From: Jeotgalibacillus terrae
GTDB taxonomy: Bacteria; Bacillota; Bacilli; Bacillales; Jeotgalibacillaceae
NCBI RefSeq assembly: GCF_016908195.1
Contig: NZ_JAFBDK010000004.1
Coordinates: 1 to 64,000 of the forward strand
Length of the DNA: 64,000 nt
Reading direction: 5' to 3'
Under the pieces are notes generated by a model, which saw nothing but the letters and a program-made list of their open reading frames with translations, was not told the origin of the DNA and ran no database searches. Position 1 is the first letter of the stretch, and each line of letters starts with the position of its first letter. Shown one piece after another: positions 62,603 to 64,000 of the stretch. A program made the translations under genes and the position numbers.

Positions 62603-62693
62603 AACAGCCTCCTTTTTGCTAATCTTATCAACAGGAGGTAACGTTTGCAATTTTCAAAAAGTACGTCACAATCAAAAGAAAGGAGTGATTGAT

Positions 62694-63557
62694 TTGAATA
62701 TCGGGTTTATCGGGACAGGTGTAATGGGAAAGTCGATTGTTACACACTTACAAAAGGAGCATACAGTTCACCTTTATACGCGTACGAAGGAAAAAGCAGA
62801 GACGTTGCTTAACAATGGGGCAGTTTGGGAAATATCACCTGCTGCAGTAGCCGAAAAATGTTCAATTATTTTTTCTATGGTTGGCTATCCGGAAGATGTA
62901 GCTGGTATATATCAGGGAGATGAAGGTGTCTTCAGGACAGCCTCTGAAGGATCAATCTGTATTGACCTGACTACGTCAAAGCCTGAGCTTGCTGAAAAGC
63001 TCTATCAGGAAGGGAAATCAAGAGGCATACATATGATTGATGCACCCGTTTCCGGTGGAGACACCGGAGCGAAAGAGGGTATCTTATCGATCATGGCTGG
63101 CGGGGATGAAGAAGTTTTTGAAAAAATCGTTCCTATTTTACAGACTTTTGGTGCAAATATTGTCTATCATGGCGAACCCGGAAGCGGCCAGCATGCGAAA
63201 ATGAGTAATCAGATTGTGATCGGTTCAACGATGACCGGTGTTTGCGAGGCATTAACGTATGCAATCAAAGCCGGACTCGATCCTGAAAAAGTGCTCGCGA
63301 GCATATCGAAGGGAGCAGCAGGCAGCTGGAGTCTGAGTCATCTGGCTCCTCGTATGTTACAAGGGGATTTTGAGCCTGGATTTTTTATTCATCATTTTAT
63401 TAAAGACTTAAAAATTGCGCTTGAAGAGGCAAACAGAATGGGATTATCTCTGCCAGGACTTGAACTGGCATTACACTCGTACGAGCAGGCAAAAGCTGAA
63501 GGGTTAGAAGAAAAGGGTACACAGGCACTATATAAAGTATATGAAAAACAGATTTAG
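62694..63557 (+). CDS. ykwC: 3-hydroxyisobutyrate dehydrogenase-type oxidoreductase (YkwC)
   Basis: This 287-residue beta-hydroxyacid dehydrogenase has Rossmann motif NIGFIGTGVMGKSIVTHL, the substrate motif MIDAPVSGGDTGAKEG and the catalytic Lys in GQHAKMSNQI. The C-terminal domain includes FIHHFIKDLKIALEEA. The substrate may be 3-hydroxyisobutyrate, tartronate semialdehyde or another short acid. TTG at 62694 is spaced from AAAGGAGTGATT, and the frame before it is unrelated. Confidence 0.92.
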   Translation: MNIGFIGTGVMGKSIVTHLQKEHTVHLYTRTKEKAETLLNNGAVWEISPAAVAEKCSIIFSMVGYPEDVAGIYQGDEGVFRTASEGSICIDLTTSKPELAEKLYQEGKSRGIHMIDAPVSGGDTGAKEGILSIMAGGDEEVFEKIVPILQTFGANIVYHGEPGSGQHAKMSNQIVIGSTMTGVCEALTYAIKAGLDPEKVLASISKGAAGSWSLSHLAPRMLQGDFEPGFFIHHFIKDLKIALEEANRMGLSLPGLELALHSYEQAKAEGLEEKGTQALYKVYEKQI

Positions 63558-63568
63558 TGCCTGTGCGG

Positions 63569-63595
63569 GCCGGGATAAAGTGATCCCGGCTTTTA
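63569..63595. terminator. Terminator between ykwC and patA
   Basis: GCCGGGAT/ATCCCGGC stem followed by TTTTA. Confidence 0.82.
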
Positions 63596-64000
63596 TTAAT
63601 GTTTCAATACGTGATTTAAGTAGTGTTCGATTCTGTTAAATGCTTCGGTCAGCTGAGCTTCAGAGCAGGCATATGAAATTCTGACATGCCCTTCGCCTTC
63701 TGCCCCAAATGCTTTTCCTGGTACAACGCCCACTTTTGCATGCTTTGCAAGGTTGAGTGCGAACTGTTCTGAAGTTTCATCAACAGGGATACCTGCAAAG
63801 AAATAAAATGCTCCATCCGGCTTAACAACATCAAACCCCAAATCAAGTAAACGTTTCTCAGTGAGTGCCCTTCTTTTCTTATATGCATCTTTCATAGGCA
63901 GCGCATCATCTTTTCCAGATGTATAAGCTGCCAGTGCAGCGTGCTGTGAAATAGAGGAAGCGCATGACACAGTATACTGGTGCACTTTCAGGCATTGTTC
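63596..64000 (-). CDS. patA: Class I/II aminotransferase PatA, C-terminal part (truncated by window)
   Basis: About 134 codons are visible, and the frame runs off the right edge. The text EQCLKVHQYTVSCASSISQHAALAAYTSGKDDAL matches the region after the active-site lysine in PatA, and VRISYACSEAQL is near the end. PatA is an N-acetyl-LL-diaminopimelate or aromatic-type aminotransferase of B. subtilis. The position after ykwC is as there, although pbpH and kinA, which lie between in B. subtilis, are missing here. Confidence 0.9.
   Translation of the reverse strand, partial: EQCLKVHQYTVSCASSISQHAALAAYTSGKDDALPMKDAYKKRRALTEKRLLDLGFDVVKPDGAFYFFAGIPVDETSEQFALNLAKHAKVGVVPGKAFGAEGEGHVRISYACSEAQLTEAFNRIEHYLNHVLKH

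Overview
The window comes from a low-to-moderate GC, endospore-forming Gram-positive bacterium of the order Bacillales. It carries spore coat genes (CotO, CotY/CotZ), spoVAC-AD-AEb, a YjcZ-type tiny spore protein and SpoVIF. It also has KinB- and KinE-like kinases, sigma-I/RsgI, CtsR-type operators at clpE, a tyrosine T-box and a yybP-ykoY manganese riboswitch. Gene order repeatedly matches Bacillus subtilis blocks: cotO-cotZ with yjcZ-spoVIF, yjcF-yjcG-yjcH, ykrP-kinE-mtnU-mtnE-mhqR-clpE, and ptsH-ptsI-ykwB-ykwC-patA. Many other genes lie between these blocks, so it is not B. subtilis itself. A relative in the Bacillaceae/Caryophanaceae (for example Jeotgalibacillus-like) is a reasonable guess that the sequence alone cannot settle.

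Layout. 0-5 kb: the right end of an IS3-family element next to cotO, then a sporulation cluster (CotY/Z, YhcN/YlaJ lipoprotein, SpoVAC, SpoVAD, SpoVAEb, YjcZ, SpoVIF). 5-7.5 kb: yjcFGH and a PgpA-like phosphatase. 7.5-11.3 kb: a TAXI-type TRAP uptake operon behind a promoter with a full cre match. 11.3-20 kb: an interspersed repeat, tRNA-Val, an FAD oxidoreductase, a KinB-like kinase, a rod-shaped RNA that I read as 6S-like, kynA, a GAF-GGDEF-EAL protein, an unannotated 33-residue membrane peptide, an AldA-like dehydrogenase and an OsmC protein. 19.5-25 kb: a two-component system with a PepSY protein, an M42 peptidase and a stand-alone MurE. 25-31 kb: a second repeat copy, NupC, YueH, a lipoprotein class F sortase beside its probable MPETG substrate, RF3 and an EAL protein. 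31-43 kb: T-box-NhaC, an RND pump, an SDR, riboswitch-TerC, a third repeat copy with apparent target-site duplication, sigI-rsgI and a TrkH/KtrB channel. 42-56 kb: a radical SAM protein, the ykrP-kinE-mtn-mhqR block with a degenerate metallophosphatase, an M3 peptidase, clpE and an acidic lipoprotein. 55-64 kb: an SDR, MoxR-DUF58-membrane protein, ptsHI, ykwB, ykwC and the 3' end of patA.

Most of the window is ordinary chromosomal backbone. There is no prophage, CRISPR array, toxin-antitoxin or recognised defence island. The observations most worth following are: the 6S-like RNA at about 14.15-14.37 kb, with its own promoter and terminator; the lipid-anchored sortase/substrate pair; the orphan MurE with DDPR instead of DNPR; the three-copy interspersed repeat; the tyrosine T-box in front of an NhaC-type transporter; the sigI-rsgI unit with an Asn/Gly repeat stalk; and the active-site-altered metallophosphatase linked to mtnE.
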